Assembly (NCBI GenBank): GCA_016748015.1
Contig: JAAOMT010000197.1
Location: forward strand, 174,314 to 207,058
Source: Geosiphon pyriformis
Lineage: Eukaryota > Glomeromycota > Glomeromycetes > Archaeosporales > Geosiphonaceae
Reading direction: 5' to 3'
Length of the DNA: 32,745 nt
This document shows positions 20,218 to 31,001 of the stretch, in pieces. Each line of letters opens with the position of its first letter. Position 1 is the first letter of the stretch. Below the pieces are notes generated by a model that saw only the letters and a list, made by a program, of their open reading frames with translations, was not told the origin of the DNA and searched no databases. The position numbers and the translations under genes are program-made.

Positions 20218-22230
20218 ATAAAAGTGGCGACTATTGAAATAATAGGAAAGGACCACTTCTTATATGAAAAAGCACTATTTCAATATTTTCGAAAAGACCT
20301 AGGAATACTAGCAGAAACCACTTATGCAGAAAGTAATTTTTGTAACTATATTAATGCAAAAATTGACTGCTTATTAGGCCGCGCAACTGATACAGGAAGA
20401 CTTGGAGAACAAATCCATCAAAGCTTATTAGGGTACTCAACAGCCACGACTACCTAAGCAATTGCTGAAACTCTGCGCATAATCGATACAAACATTAAAT
20501 ATTATGTGGCACAACGATTCCCTTAAGTACAACAATCAGTGGAATCCAATCCTAAGAAATACGAAAAAAAATCCAACAACCCTGTAACTGCCCAAGCCAA
20601 GTCCACGGTCAACAAGAAACCAAGGGTCCTCTTCCTAACAACTCCATCATACCATCAGACACCCCAGAGTAAAATTGTATTCAACCCATCTCTGGAAACC
20701 CAGTTGGAAACACTATGAACTCCTGGAAATCCACACTCTTGGAATCAACACAGTTGGACCAAATCACTAGGAAAATATGGATCGCTGTTTGGAAATCTTA
20801 CCCCAGCAGCCGGTCAAACAGAAGGAAACCCGTCAACTTGGAAACAGCCACCAGCACAAAACCTAGCAGAATTAGCATCTCTTCTGACAGAAAAAACAGC
20901 TATCTTACAACCTATTGGTTTAAGTAACAAAAGAAAGCAACCAGCATTAGCATCCAGAGAACACTCGAATACACGGATACCAATCTCTTTAAACATAACC
21001 AGTAACACCCCACCCATTAACCAGATCATGGCTTACCGAGATATCACTAAATTGGAAAAATTCTTTGGTAAAGAAGATAACACATATTCTTGGATCATGG
21101 ATGCCGAGAAAACAATTATCGCTAATGGTTGGAATGATGATCACACAATTCAGGCACTGCCATTCTTTCTGACTGGAACCGCTGATTTGTGATACCAAAG
21201 CCTCGCAGAGAAGCCTACCTTTTTTACCGAGTTTAAACTCACATTTCTGCAATACTTTTATGACCCCAATATATTAATCCGATTGCAGAATCAATTCAGC
21301 ATAATTAAACAAAAAGATCATGAAGCAGTAACTACTTATCTCAGATGATTCAATCAAATCCTGTGTTAAATATTAGCTATTAAAAGGGACTACTACACCA
21401 CAGCGCAAGTTCTTAATCAATTTATTAAAAGATTGTGGAGTGGTATTCTAAGATCTGTAAGACTTTGTCATCCAACCAGTTTACAAGATGCCGTCGCTCT
21501 TGCTTGTGATTTTGAGTCTGCAGAACAAGAAGCAAACCATATCCAAGCCATTAATTTAGCCATTAATAAAACCTTTGACATTGACGCAAAGATAACCCAA
21601 TTGAGTGAGAAACTAACTCAGAAAATTGAGGGATTTTTAGCCAGAACTACAGAAACTTACCAACCATCCCAATGGAGAGAAAATAATAACAACAGCAGAT
21701 ACCCACAGCAACAGCAACAACCTTGGAGATCCGATCCCCACAACTGTTACTACTGCCAGAAACCTGAACACATTGCCCATGACTGTAGAAAGAAGATCAT
21801 AGACCAAAATCAAGGAAATCTATACCAGCAACCCAGATATCAGCAAAACATAGTACCCCAATATTTCATATCTTAGAATCAACTGCTTCTATACGCACAA
21901 CAAGTCCTGTACACTCAACCACCACCCCAGAATTATTATCAACCACCACCAATGACACAAGCAATCCCTCACTATCAAACTTCCCCTTACAGCCTGTCCA
22001 GATCTTGAGCTATAGACTATAATCAGAGATGGAGGAATCCCAACAACAATTAGGTGCAAACCAATAGTGGACTGTCTCGACCAATCCCTCGCGGTCCTGC
22101 CCAATCTCGACCAACACCAACTGGATACCCAAATCAAGCTTCCTATTTTGGTCTTATGGAAGATCAGGGTTTTGATAAATCTACATCTGTGGAAGGAGGG
22201 AATATAGAATGAATCTCCCAACCTTCCAAG
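20218..22230 (+). pseudogene. gag region of gypsy B, capsid and nucleocapsid, broken
   Basis: Gag forms the particle and packages RNA. The frame from GTG 20224 (or ATA 20218, one change from ATG) runs through. A conserved capsid-like part starts near 21031 (MAYRDITKLEKFF), with IIANGW near 21117, FNQ after 21348 and TSLQDAVALACDFE near 21477. A CCHC knuckle C-Y-Y-C-Q-K-P-E-H-I-A-H-D-C lies at 21745-21786, followed by a Gln-, Pro- and Tyr-rich segment. Stops at about 20458, 20524, 20716, 21190, 21346, 21367, 21874 and 22006 fit Trp, Gln or Arg codons. At 21190 gypsy A still has Trp. No frameshift is seen in this part. No stop or shift clearly separates gag from pol, so the parent probably made one long polyprotein. 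Confidence 0.85.
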
Positions 22231-22339
22231 CAAACAAAAAGCAATATCCCACCAGCCACTATTACTGAAGACACCACCCTAGCCGCCATATTTCCTTTTG
22301 ACATTGATAATTTGAACACTCATAGTCTTTTTAGTGGAG

Positions 22340-22690
22340 CAGCCATCAATCAGGATAAACCAATAACAGCTCTATACACTGATGCCAAAGTCAGAGAAAT
22401 AGACATTAAATTAATCCTAAATAGCAGATCAGCCAGTAGCATAATCACAAAGCAGCTCATGAACCAATTAGGTCACTGAGTAAACTATGCTGCTACTGCC
22501 CAGATCATTACAGCAGATGAAAACACAAAAACCCTGATAGAAAAAATTGACAACTTCTCCTTCAAGATTAATGGAATCTAAATTCCTACTAAAGTACTCA
22601 TCATGGAAGTTATTCAATATCAAGCTCTAGTAGGAAACAATTGGTTGTTAAAAGCCAATGCTACTCTCGACTGGAACACCCAAGAACTTT
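22340..22690 (+). pseudogene. Retropepsin-like aspartic protease domain of gypsy B
   Basis: The protease would cut the polyprotein. The active-site segment reads L-I-L-N-S-R-S-A-S-S-I-I at 22411-22446, where L-I-L-D-S-G is expected. The catalytic Asp is Asn (codon 22420-22422) and the Gly is Arg (22426-22428), both G-to-A changes. Downstream, the expected ALVGNNWL lies near 22630. In-frame stops at about 22477 and 22579, and two near 22690-22720, interrupt it. Same frame as gag. Confidence 0.75.
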
Positions 22691-22902
22691 AACTCATATT
22701 CAATGGACAGCATGCCTGAGTTCCAGCTACATGCGGACACTTTAAAACCCAATGTGCCAAAGAACCCCTTATTGAATTCGAAGACACATCAATGCTACCA
22801 ACCATTGAGACCTATTAAGTTTCATGGGTGGATGATTATCAAACTGAACTACCCCCACTACCAACCTGAGAAAAAAAAAGAAAAGGCAGAGCTGAAGAAG
22901 AA

Positions 22903-23600
22903 CCCCAATTGTCATCACTAGGATATGTAACTTCGAACCAAAGAAACTTATTTTACCAACCCCCAAGACTAATATGTGTTGATTGTAGAAAAAAACTACA
23001 CTATGGGCACATGTATCAGAAACAACAAAAAATGGCCCACCGCCACCAAATACTATTACAGACCTTGTTTACTAAAAAGATTTGGATGACCAAAATGATA
23101 AGGCAAGTGGGACAACATGCCATGCCTCACATGTGGCAAAATCCTGCCAGATGAAGAACTCTGGAATGATGTGCCTGGCAGAGGAAGAACATGTGACGAG
23201 GCTTGTCAATACACCATATTAATCAATGATTGGGTACGAAAGAGAATTTCCATTGAGGATGTTTGGAAACGAGCTCTTAACAGACTGGATGGTTATCTAC
23301 ACAATGACCACGAAATCTGGAGAATGGCAAGCGCCAAGGCCGAAGGCGCCATGCCCAAAGAAATATGAGAAATCAAGGACAACTCTTGGATGCCCAAATA
23401 TAATGAACCCGACTACCCTGAGGATGATTTCTTTACAGATGACCCAGATGTATTTTAGAACCAATATCAGGAATTGGCCCCAACTCGCGAAGAACAGAAA
23501 CAAAAGTTGGCCAATTTGAATACCAAACTATGCAATTACTGTTTGATCCTCTGTTATTTCCAGTATTGTAACAAATGTAATCTCATGTTAAATCTGCCTC
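22903..23600 (+). pseudogene. Cysteine-rich segment between protease and dUTPase, gypsy B
   Basis: Repeated CxxC pairs suggest zinc ribbons or fingers: CVDC near 22978, CLTC near 23121, C-D-E-A-C near 23193, CNYC near 23532 and C-N-K-C near 23571. I cannot name the domain. A loss of two bases near 22997 moves the frame by +1 for the rest of pol; after it the frame is open except for three stops around 23090-23103 and further stops near 23368 and 23458. The segment GYLHNDHEIWRMASAKAEG (about 23294) is well kept, so the region was probably under selection in the parent. Confidence 0.65.
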
Positions 23601-23784
23601 CAAGAATACTGTTTCTAATCACCAAACTACCTGAGCCTGAAGAAGAGGTATTGATTACCAAGGACATGTTGTTTCAAGATTCAACTGAGAATACCAAAAC
23701 AGAACAGTATCTTGTGTATCTTGACCTATTCAAAGAACTAAAGCTAAAATGGTACAGTAACAATGAGAAAAGAATCTGCCTCGA

Positions 23785-24165
23785 AAAAGCACATGACACT
23801 GATGCCGGTTTCAACCTATGATACCCCGGACAATCATCTATTATTATAGCCCCACATTTCCTCGTAAAAATAGATCTTAAGATAGTGTTAGAAATTCCTG
23901 TTAGTACAATAGTACAAGTTGCCTCTCGATCTAGTCTAGCCAAGAAAGAAATTGACGTAAAAGAATGAATCATCGATGCTGGTTACATGAGAAACATCAT
24001 CATGATGCTACAGAACAATTCGGACAGACCCTACAAAATAGAATGACAAGAAAAGATTGCCCAAGCTATCTTCTTACCCCTAGTCAAAATACCCCAATTA
24101 ACCCCAGTAACAACCCGAAAAAAGTTAGGCCTCACTGCCCGAGGAATCAATGGGTCTGGATCAAG
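23785..24165 (+). pseudogene. dUTPase domain in gypsy B pol
   Basis: dUTPase hydrolyses dUTP and limits uracil in cDNA. All five family motifs are in order: DTDAGFNL (23797; the motif-1 Asp is Asn), ASRSSLAK (near 23922), IIDAGYMRNI (near 23968), EKIAQAIFLPL (near 24050) and RGINGSGS (near 24139). Three in-frame stops, after GFNL, before IIDAGY and before the motif-4 sequence, fit Arg, Gly or Trp codons. It lies between the cysteine-rich segment and RT in the pol frame, so it is a domain of the polyprotein, not a separate gene. Confidence 0.85.
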
Positions 24166-24740
24166 TGAAAGAAGAAACGTACCAGTTAATTTCATGGAGA
24201 AAGACAATAACCAGGTAGAATTTATCAACACTGACACCATCATTTCCATTCCCCCATATCAACAATACATCCTTAAGGTGAATTGAAAGATCCAAGATCA
24301 AGCCCTGTTATTCGAAGCCAGTCCTGAAATCTGTTCTCTAGCCGATATTGCTAATCTATACCTATTGGCCAAAGCCCATAAACACTTCAAAATCCCCATC
24401 CACAACCTGACAGAAGATGTCATTAAAATCCCCGAAGGGACTCTCGTCAGTTCCATATCCACAGATATTCAGAATCCTGAAAAACCCCAGTCCATTCCAG
24501 ATTTCGCACAATTATTTTTATTCTGTGACATTATCTTACAAGTATGGAATTTGCCAAAAAAAAGTTACTTGTTCACACCAGAAAAGATCAATAAATTGAA
24601 TTTAGGAAATTTAAGTACTCTGCAACAAATACAATTCAAAGTCCTTCTGAATCAGTATGCCGATGTCTTTGTTAGCGAAAATAAGTTCGGACGCACCAAC
24701 ATCGTAAAGCATCAGATTGATACGGAAGATGCTCGACTGA
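24166..24740 (+). pseudogene. Linker between dUTPase and RT, gypsy B
   Basis: About 190 codons in the pol frame, with one stop near 24286. It ends in NKFGRTNIVKHQIDT, the usual lead-in to gypsy RT (near 24685). The middle (KIPIHNLTEDVIKIPEGTL near 24390) resembles the beta-rich repeat seen after dUTPase in related elements as I recall them. No catalytic motif. Confidence 0.6.
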
Positions 24741-25960
24741 TTAAGCAATGAGCTTACTGCATACTCCCATCTGGTGATAACCTAATTAAGCAAGAAGTGC
24801 AATAGATGTTTAATAATAGCCTAATCAAAGAATTGTTAAGTCCTTGGTCCTCTCCAGTAGTCTTAGTCACTAAGAAAAATGGAAAAGGGCAATTCTGCAT
24901 AGATTATCGAAAACTAAATAGCATCATACAAGGAGATAGTTATCCCACTCCTCTTATCCAGGAAATTCTGGACAATCTAGAAAAAAAGAAATGATTCTTG
25001 TCATTAGATTTAGCAAGTGGTTACTGGCAAGTTGAAATGGACTCCAAAGACAAAAGAAAAACAGCATTTACCACTTGAGACAGAAACTTCAAGTTTAACA
25101 TAATGCCTTTTGGATTTTGTAATGCTCCTGCCACGTTTCAATGTCTGATGGATGTAATATACAAAGGAATCCTTTGGAAATCAGTAGTAGTCTACCTAGA
25201 CAACACAAACATGTTCTCCGAAACATTTGATGACCATCTGCTCCATCTGTAACAAGTCTTCGAACACCTTTGTAGTGCTGGATTGAAACTCAATCCTGAG
25301 AAATACTTCTTTGGAAAAACCGAGTTAAAATTTCTAAGACATGTAATCAGCAAAGATGGAGTTAAATTCGATCCAGATAAAATACAAAAAGTCAAGGATT
25401 TTCCAGCCCCAATCAACCTCAGAGAATTACGAGAATTTCTAGGATTGGCAGGATATTATTGTCGATTTGTCAAAGATTTCTTGAACATTGCAAAACCATT
25501 CCATCAATTGTTGTCCAAATATGTACTATACTTATGGAAGGAAGATCAACAGAAAGCATTCGACTATCTCAAGCAGCAATTGATCACATTCTCAATCTTG
25601 ATTTACCCAGATTTCACTAAACAATTCATTGTCACTACAGACGCCTCAAAAAATGCTCTAGGAGCAGTTTTATCACAGATAGGACTGGACAATAGAGAAC
25701 ACTCAGTTGTCTACACTAGTCGCAGCACCAGTTCAGCAGAAAAGAATTACAGTACAACAGATCTGGAATGTCTTGCCATTTATTGGGCCATACAGACTTG
25801 GAAACATTATCTTAGTCAACCATTTGACTTATATACTGACCACAAAGAACTTATTTGGTTATTCAACAATTCACAACTAGAAGAAAATATGCGAGATGGA
25901 GTACTTATCTGCAACAATTCCCACTCAAAGTCCATTACAAGGAAAAATCCAAGAACACCA
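24741..25960 (+). pseudogene. Reverse transcriptase and RNase H of gypsy B
   Basis: RT motifs: SPWSSPVVLVTKKNG near 24842, CIDYRKLNS near 24898, LDLASGYWQVE near 25003, MPFGFCNAPATFQ near 25104, then the active site Y-L-D-N at 25193-25204, where Y-x-D-D is required; the last Asp is Asn. Thumb and connection: FLGLAGYY near 25438. RNase H: TTDASKNALGAVLSQ near 25638 with the catalytic Asp present, DLECLAIYWAI near 25760 and LYTDHKEL near 25831. In-frame stops at 24749, 24803, 24992, 25077 and 25250. A one-base frameshift near 25891-25897 moves YLQQFPLK...ADSLSRMP to another frame. Confidence 0.9.
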
Positions 25961-26099
25961 ATGCTGACAGTTTGTCGAGGATGCCACAAACCTAATCCCA
26001 GATCCATGAACACACTCATTTATCAATGACTACATCAGTACCTATCGACACTACATTTCAAGGAGATATTATCTCAATAGGAACAAAATACCATATGAA

Positions 26100-26970
26100 A
26101 ACAATCCCGAAATTATTTTATTCAAGACAACCAACTATATCGACAAAAACGCCAAAACCACTCCAACTCACAATGACTAATCAAGGACAGTGAAAAAGAA
26201 ACTATACTATATAGCGTGCACTCAGATTCGACTACAGGACACTTTAACAAAGATCCTACCCTCAAAAGAACACTAAACTTATACTATTGGCCAATGATGT
26301 ATAAAGACATTTTCAAATACATGCTCAATTGTGATGCATGCCAGCGAAGAGGAGAAACAAGATTAACAGAACCACTTCGACCCATTCCAATTGGAAATCT
26401 ATTTGATAGAATCGGGATCAACTTGGTTGGACCTCTTTCAATTACATCCCAAAGAAATTGCTATATTACTGTAGCCATAGACTATCTTACAAAATGGCCA
26501 GAAGCCAGAGTAATCCAAGTGGCCGACACCAAAACAGTAGCTGAATTTGTGCATCAAGACCTAATTTGCCAACATGGATGTTCAAAAGAATTATTATCTG
26601 ATCAGAGAACACACTTCGTTAATAATATGCTGATTGAACTAAACCAATAGTTTGGAATAAAGAGACCCTTATCATCACTATACTACCCACAAATGAATAG
26701 ACTGGTAAAACGATTTAACAGAACACTGTGCAAAGCACTAGCAAAAATAAGTCATGAAAACAAACAAGAATGGGACTTATTCATATCTTCTGTACTCTTT
26801 GCATACCGAACATTGAAACAAAATATGATTCAGTTCACACTGTTTGAACTAGTCTATAGAAAAAAAGCTACATTACTGATTGAACAAGTGATACCATTAT
26901 ATCCAACAGAAACAATCAATGAAGAGAATTTTGAAGCTACCTTACACCAAAGAACGTACTAGCTAATGGA
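26100..26970 (+). pseudogene. Integrase of gypsy B (HHCC and DDE core)
   Basis: Integrase joins cDNA to the genome. The HHCC zinc motif is complete: H-S-D-S-T-T-G-H (near 26218) and C-D-A-C (near 26332). In the DDE core, the first Asp is Asn (GINLVGPL, codon 26420-26422), the second Asp is present (LLSDQ, 26600-26602) and the Glu is Lys (LVKRFNRTL, codon 26708-26710). Both losses are G-to-A. Stops at about 26648 and 26960 interrupt it. The pol frame is regained between about 26000 and 26120 after the shift near 25895. Confidence 0.9.
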
Positions 26971-27067
26971 AACGTTGGAAAACAATTGAAAAACAGCAGC
27001 TGACAATATTAGTCATGCTCAAGAATGACAAAAAGAAAGACATGATAAACACCTATCAGAACAACTA

Positions 27068-27340
27068 ATGGAATTCAAGATTGGAGACCAAGTACTATTA
27101 CATTGTACAAAAGCTAAGAAACAGTGGAGTGGAAAGTTTGACCCAAAGTGGGATGGTCCATTCCACATACACAAAGCGTTAAAAAATGGAGCTTACAAAT
27201 TACGATTGGAAGACAGGATTTTAAAGAAAGTAGTACATAGAAATTGGTTAAAAATTTATTATGAAAAACAGAAATTATTGTCATCAGTACCTCAACTAGA
27301 AACACAAATTTTATTAATCAGACCAGAAGATATATCATGA
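27068..27340 (+). pseudogene. GPF module at end of gypsy B integrase
   Basis: MEFKIGDQVLLH...KFDPKWDGPFHIHKAL...VHRNWLKIYYE is the GPY/F-type DNA-binding module of gypsy integrases. The fragment is open for 90 codons in the pol frame. No clear chromodomain follows. The TGA at 27338 is probably a mutated Trp or Arg codon, because the frame continues into the next entry. Confidence 0.8.
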
Positions 27341-28186
27341 AATCTGGAACCAATCATCATCATTAAAATGTAGACAATAGACAGCATTTTAAATTGGGGA
27401 ATTCAAATATATATAGCATCCAAAAAGCAGCAAGACGATAGAAATTTCAACATAGACCTTTCAGATCAAATTTTAAAATTATCTAAACAATTATTTCAAA
27501 CAATTCAAAAATCAACATCTCAAATAGAAATAACAATTGATAAAAAAGAGATACGATACAAAGATAAGAGCAGAAGAGGGGAGGACAAGAGTTCAATTAG
27601 AACTAAACATTCCTTTCCCTACCCACTACCCGAAAAGCAATGTTGGAGGAAAAATTGTCTTCAGGTGGGAGGTGGAAAAGAAGGAGACAAAGAATGAAAA
27701 AAAGGTTACAAAAAAAGATACTTGGTTCCCGAGCTTGAAAAAATAAAAGAAGCTTTAGCTCATGGGACCAAACTCCTCAAAACAGGGGAGTGGACACCTA
27801 ACAATGCCCAGAAATGGAAAGAAAGACTTCTCCCAGCTTATTGGTTCTACAAAATTGGAAAACAGCTTGACTTGAAAACACTATATAAAGATCTCAGCCA
27901 GAAAACGTTCAACAAAGAAGCAATACAACAAGTAGAAAAATTCATAAGGAAAAACAACCTGACCCTACATTACAAAGCAGCATACCAACTATACACCATC
28001 TTCCAACATTGCCCAAATGTGCTACTAAATAGATCTATGAAAACCATAACGGTTAACAACATAGGATAAATAACCAATCAACAGTTCAAAGACCTACAAA
28101 AGACAATATTCGAGGCAACAATCGAACATTACATGAACAAAATCACGATAACAGATACATACAGTTTCGCAGAAGCTCAATTTTAA
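27341..28186 (+). pseudogene. C-terminal extension of pol after integrase, gypsy B, unknown function
   Basis: The same frame as pol continues for about 280 codons to TAA 28184-28186, next to the polypurine tract. It has stops near 27338, 27371, 27695 and 28067. The first half is charged and low-complexity; a rich KK/EE stretch lies near 27655-27720. The second half is well kept: LVPELEKIKEALAHGTK near 27719, WKERLLPAYWFYKIGKQL near 27811, YKAAYQLYTIFQH near 27973. A mutated copy is present in gypsy C at 2330-3107, so it belongs to the family. I see no membrane span or envelope feature. It could be a separate product if a start is used, but the shared frame favours a polyprotein domain. Confidence 0.65.
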
Positions 28187-28197
28187 AAAGAAAGGAA
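28185..28197 (+). other. Polypurine tract of gypsy B
   Basis: AAAAAGAAAGGAA directly before the 3' LTR, overlapping the final stop. It would prime second-strand synthesis. The same tract, A-enriched, precedes LTR C at about 3090-3107. Confidence 0.75.
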
Positions 28198-28259
28198 TAA
28201 TGTTACCCGAGTAGAAAAACCAATCCAAAGTTATAAAAAAACGTGAACAAAACATGACA

Positions 28260-28449
28260 TAACACAGAATAACATGCAATAATGTTGGATAATGCATTAT
28301 AATATAGGATAACATGTTATAACGCAGAATAACACAGAATAGTGCACAATAACGTAGAATAATGTGTTATAACACAGGATAACACAGAATAACATGTAAT
28401 AATGTTAGATAACGTGTTATAACATAAAATAACTAGCAATAACGTAGAA
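28260..28449 (+). repeat. 10-bp tandem array in 3' LTR of gypsy B
   Basis: Nineteen 10-bp units, the same number and phase as at 19161-19350. Confidence 0.9.
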
Positions 28450-28532
28450 AAACAAAGCAATAACAGAAACAACAAAGCAATAGCTAGTGATAGCGAGACA
28501 ATTGAAAGCAATCCTGTAAAACCAAAAGAATG

Positions 28533-28539
28533 TATAAAA
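28533..28539 (+). promoter_or_regulatory. TATA box of 3' LTR, gypsy B
   Basis: TATAAAA in the same context as 19434-19440. Confidence 0.6.
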
Positions 28540-29254
28540 GCAAGTAGTTGTAGAAGTGAAAAAAGACAAACAGATAGATACAAACCTTTAAACAAGAATT
28601 AAATATCTATACCTCTTCATCCTTTATTATTTTCCCTATTTCATCTTCTAAAATAAACCAATTATTAAAAAGAAATCAGAATCACGAATTTATGTTCTCA
28701 AACTTCATGGAATTTACATGAATTAACTCTTGTCTCATACCTCTGTTCTAGGACAGATGCTCTTAACATAACCACCTCAAACTTATTAACAATTTGGACC
28801 AATCACTCTTGATCACGGCAATTGATGATACTAATTTATCTTTTTTTTTTCTTTTTCTGTCTTATTTTTGTGGAGTGGCAACATAGTAAAATTGACTGTT
28901 TGGGAATAGACTTTGTAATAGCCTGGTAAAAGAGGGAAGCTCCCCCTAAGTTTTGGATATTAATATTATCTTGTTAGCTTACCAGAAGGGCGAAAAGACA
29001 ATGCCAGACCCTAATGACTGCACTCGTTAGCTCGGAGAAGAAAGCTTACATTTATGAAAAACATTACAATCGATGAAAGACAAACTCTGTGCCTTATAAC
29101 CAAAGAACTCAACGGGTAAATTCACATCCAGAAATAGACCTTCAGAGACTGATAATCAAGACTAAGCCAACAGAATTATGCGGAAGATGCATCATCCATA
29201 ATTGAGAGCACCAAACATTACCATTTCCCATACCCACCAAGTTTACCCATAACA

Positions 29255-29318
29255 ACGTCTACTTCTGATTGGCTAATAACTATGCTAATATATATTTCCT
29301 ATATTTCTATGAGTAACA
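29255..29318 (-). repeat. Solo A-family LTR (copy 2), U3 start, with ACGT duplication
   Basis: It resumes the LTR interrupted at 19101. The piece ctacttctgattggcta aligns with ctactttcctattggtcta of copy 1 (2120-2138). On the minus strand the LTR begins TGTTACTCATAG at 29318. The first four bases, ACGT, are the second copy of the gypsy B target site. Confidence 0.75.
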
Positions 29319-29322
29319 CCGT
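29319..29322 (+). repeat. Target duplication of the solo LTR, right copy
   Basis: CCGT, against CTGT at 18308-18311. Confidence 0.55.
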
Positions 29323-31001
29323 GAAACATCCAGAACCATATTAGTATTCAGTGATGCCAATGTAAGAACAGAAGTGGCTAGAGGTACAACTTGAGTAATA
29401 GGCACCAGGGGCACAATCTCTACACCATTTAATCTATGCATAATATCTGACACTTAATCAGTTAGCAATTCTAAAGAACATTTAAGCAAAGCTAGACAAT
29501 TATTGATTGAGAATTCACTTTGAACAACCGGCATGTTTCCCTTAAAACCTAAAGAACCAGAAGGAGAAGAATTAGATCTAGCACCAGAGTTGAAATAGAG
29601 GTTACCAAAAAGAGAAGCAAGTGAGACCACTTGTGCCCAAGATTTGCCACCAAAGGCAGCAGGTCTAAAAATAGGAACACTTTTTTTAGTGTACAATTTT
29701 GCTAGCTGAAGACGATGGTCCTCTAAAGTAACTCTTTTAACAATTTTTGAAGATTTGGTAATAGACAGAGACAGTACATCACACTCCAGAGCTAAATATC
29801 CAAGAAGACCACATTTTTTACAGTGAACTAAGTCTAATCTAGCCCAAGATAATTTAATACCACTAAATATCAGTTCAGTGTAATAAGCAGATTTTATTGC
29901 ATCCTCAGACTCAAAGCCAATCATAGCACAGTAAATTCTATTGCCGGAATTCAATGAATAATTTATAATACAAGTTTTCTTACCAACATCTTCTAAAAAA
30001 GTGTCCAAATCATAAGCAGTTGTTCTTACAGGCAAAGTAAACAACAAAGTCCTGAACCAGTCTTTAGATGCCCATGTATTGTGATCTTCCACAGTCATAG
30101 CCACTCACACAGAATCTTTCCCAATCAAAAAGAACTATTTAGCAGCTAAATGTTCAGTCTGACTTGGTTCAGCAAATTCCATTACTGCTTTTTGCCATAA
30201 TCCAATAAGTTGAATTTTGATTGACTTAATTTTACCAAACTTGGCTAGTGCAGCAATAATTATTTCCTTAGGCGTATCCATGGAAATTTCTTTGATAACC
30301 ACAGTCTGATCTGAATGAACTTCTTGTCTTTTGAGATCGCTGTTTATGTCAATCCCTTTTTCTCTGGCCAATAATGCAGCCATTTCCATGCTTTTTTCTG
30401 AAGTGAAGGTAGATTAGATGATTCCTTCGAATTTTAAGGAGGTGGTGGCCCCTCCAAAACCATTGACTGTTGAAAAAATTTTTCTAATTAACTGAGTTTT
30501 TACCATTACCAATTTTTCTTCCACAGCTAAAAGATTAATATCCAAAGTGAATAACCTTTTAACTGACACTTCCACAGAAGTCTTAATAATCTTTGAGTCA
30601 ATCCACTTCTTTTCAAAGGAGATAGGCAAGCGAAGAAAGAGCACAACTTTATTATTATTCATATGAAAGTTAGGAGAGTTGAGCAGAGAACCAAAACCAG
30701 CACCAGTATTAACTCTCTTTGTCTTGGGTGTAGTAGCAACTGAGCCCAAAAAAAATCCACCATTTGCTCCAGACATGTTAACATCCTCATCCTCATCAGA
30801 TAAACTTTCCACATCAGAATAAATACTATTACTGGATCCAAATTTGCTCAAAAATATATCCCTTTCATTACCAGAGTGTTTGACATTGTTAAGAACAACT
30901 TTTTTTTTCTGAGAAAAGAAGCCATCAGTAGAACCATGAAAAGTGCTCTTAGGAGTCTTCTTCTTAGATATAATGCTACTAGCAGTAGTTTCTATATCCA
31001 T
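29319..31001 (-). pseudogene. LINE B ORF1, nucleic-acid-binding protein, split by nested insertion
   Basis: ATG 31001 (MDIETTASSIISKKK) opens a frame that holds to 29319 without a frameshift, with stops near 30412, 30133, 30106 and 29455. Parts in order: a Ser/Lys-rich N-terminus; an acidic stretch DVESLSDEDEDVNMSG near 30780-30830; an RRM-like region VVIKEISMDTP...KSIKIQLIGLWQKAVMEF near 30180-30310; a CCHC knuckle C-K-K-C-G-L-L-G-Y-L-A-L-E-C near 29790-29830, where Tyr replaces His (one C-to-T change); then AAFGGKSWAQVVSLAS near 29620-29670. It is related to LINE 1 ORF1 but clearly a different family. The C-terminal 67 codons are at 18307-18107. Confidence 0.82.

Larger units (their letters stand above)
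19102..29254 (+). mobile_element. Gypsy element B, complete Ty3/gypsy-like retrotransposon, inactivated
   Basis: About 10.15 kb: 5' LTR 19102-20161, primer-binding site 20164-20180, gag-pol 20218-28186, polypurine tract 28185-28197, 3' LTR 28201-29254. The order RT, RNase H, integrase defines Ty3/gypsy. It sits inside the U3 of a solo A-family LTR, which itself sits in LINE B. The two LTRs differ mostly by transitions. All pol enzymes have lost catalytic residues. Confidence 0.92.
28201..29254 (+). repeat. 3' LTR of gypsy B
   Basis: 1054 bp, TGTTACCCGAG to CATAACA. Same parts as the 5' LTR. Differences from it are mainly C/T and A/G exchanges spread along the length, plus the shorter T tract. 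Confidence 0.92.

Noticed and set aside
23785-24165. Host dUTPase gene captured as a separate insertion
   Set aside because: It is collinear and in frame with pol on both sides, with no junction or duplication.
25816-26019. Minus-strand frame and the shifted plus-frame end near 25900-26029 as a real protein end
   Set aside because: The plus-strand end is the result of the frameshift near 25895; the expected RNase H tail continues in another frame, and the minus frame is its shadow.
27722-28069. Independent envelope-like gene after pol
   Set aside because: Same frame as pol, no signal peptide or membrane span; treated as a polyprotein extension.
20224-28186. Alternative genetic code (TGA as Trp)
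   Set aside because: TAA and TAG also interrupt the frames, at Gln and Trp positions, and catalytic residues are lost as well; mutation explains all of these.
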